Below are positions 57,548-57,703 of a stretch of 57,703 bases of DNA, in pieces. The DNA comes from an uncultured bacterium (GTDB lineage Bacteria > Planctomycetota > UBA1135 > UBA2386). The stretch spans positions 1-57,703 of the forward strand of contig CALCZA010000205.1 of assembly GCA_937906475.1 (NCBI GenBank), read 5' to 3'. Positions within the stretch are counted from its first letter, which is position 1. The number at the start of each line of letters is the position of its first letter. Below the pieces are notes generated by a model. It was not told the DNA's origin and made no database searches. It saw only the letters and a program-made list of their open reading frames with translations. A program made the position numbers and the translations under genes.

Positions 57548-57703
57548 TTACTTGCGCTCGCTCTCGCCGGCTGTTTTCTCCTCGGCAGCGAGCAACTTCT
57601 TTACGAGTTGCTGCACCTGCGTGGCCGGCAACGCCAGTGTCTCCACACGTCCTGCACGTGCGTCTGCATCGCCTTCAGTTCGTCGATGGTCTTCGGGTCT
57701 TCA
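57548..57703 (-). pseudogene. Frameshifted C-terminal end of a gene running off the right edge
   Basis: The minus strand entering at the edge reads EDPKTIDELKAMQTHVQD. Near 57650 the protein-like text moves to another frame, VETLALPATQVQQLVKKLL then AAEEKTAGESERK, and stops at 57548-57550. The switch sits at a GTGTG dinucleotide run, consistent with a 2-base insertion. The original frame ends at 57601. The second frame has a TGA at the last three bases, so it cannot be the frame throughout. It may be a decayed gene or a sequencing error. Family unknown. Confidence 0.4.

Overview
The window reads as chromosomal DNA of a GC-rich member of the Planctomycetota. The case rests on gene content: a DUF1501 / PPC-domain / DUF1549-DUF1553 / WD40-with-haem-c-site cassette (39295-47535), a two-domain DUF1080 protein, a HEAT-repeat protein, many secreted proteins with long modular C-termini, and a small bacterial deoxyhypusine-synthase-like gene. 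I saw no rRNA, tRNA, CRISPR array or insertion sequence. The species cannot be named from the sequence alone.

Left part (1-12.7 kb): the C-terminal end of a protein made of 67-residue charged repeats; a 1953-residue membrane-spanning sigma-54 activator with an outside CBM9/DOMON-like domain; a small secreted protein followed by six 16-bp tandem repeats; then, in one direction, a type II secretion secretin, a GspK minor pseudopilin, a TetR regulator and a family 2 glycosyltransferase.

Middle part (12.7-36 kb): mostly housekeeping and accessory genes in short runs: HEAT-repeat protein, alpha/beta hydrolase, nucleotide-sugar dehydrogenase, PGPGW membrane protein with an HDAC11-like deacetylase, a topoisomerase VI A-type (Spo11-like) protein without its B partner, SGNH hydrolase, EEP phosphatase/nuclease overlapping a divergent Nramp transporter, MnmC, a PQQ-propeller protein, an SdiA-regulated-like lipoprotein overlapping a GIY-YIG protein, a SpoU methyltransferase, an SDR-like protein with a CxxC pair, an ABC-F ATPase, and single-domain enzymes (methyltransferase, PNPOx-like, VOC, PhyH).

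Right part (36-57.7 kb): a secretome region. Two paralogous S8 (subtilase-fold) proteins at 36270-39275 and 54464-57289 flank it. Both keep His and Ser but lack the usual catalytic Asp, and an internally deleted scrap of a third copy lies just before the first. Between them are the four-gene DUF1501 cassette, an M36/fungalysin-type metallopeptidase, the DUF1080 protein and the deoxyhypusine-synthase-like gene. Several gene scraps sit in the gaps: an outer-membrane-barrel-like tail, a frameshifted small gene, a repeat gene with an in-frame stop, and a frameshifted gene end at the right edge.

The secretin and GspK could serve the exported hydrolases in the right part, but that link is inference. 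The most unusual items are the one-piece transmembrane sigma-54 activator with a winged-helix end in place of a Fis-type one, the Asp-less S8 pair with its remnant, and the orphan topoisomerase VI A subunit.
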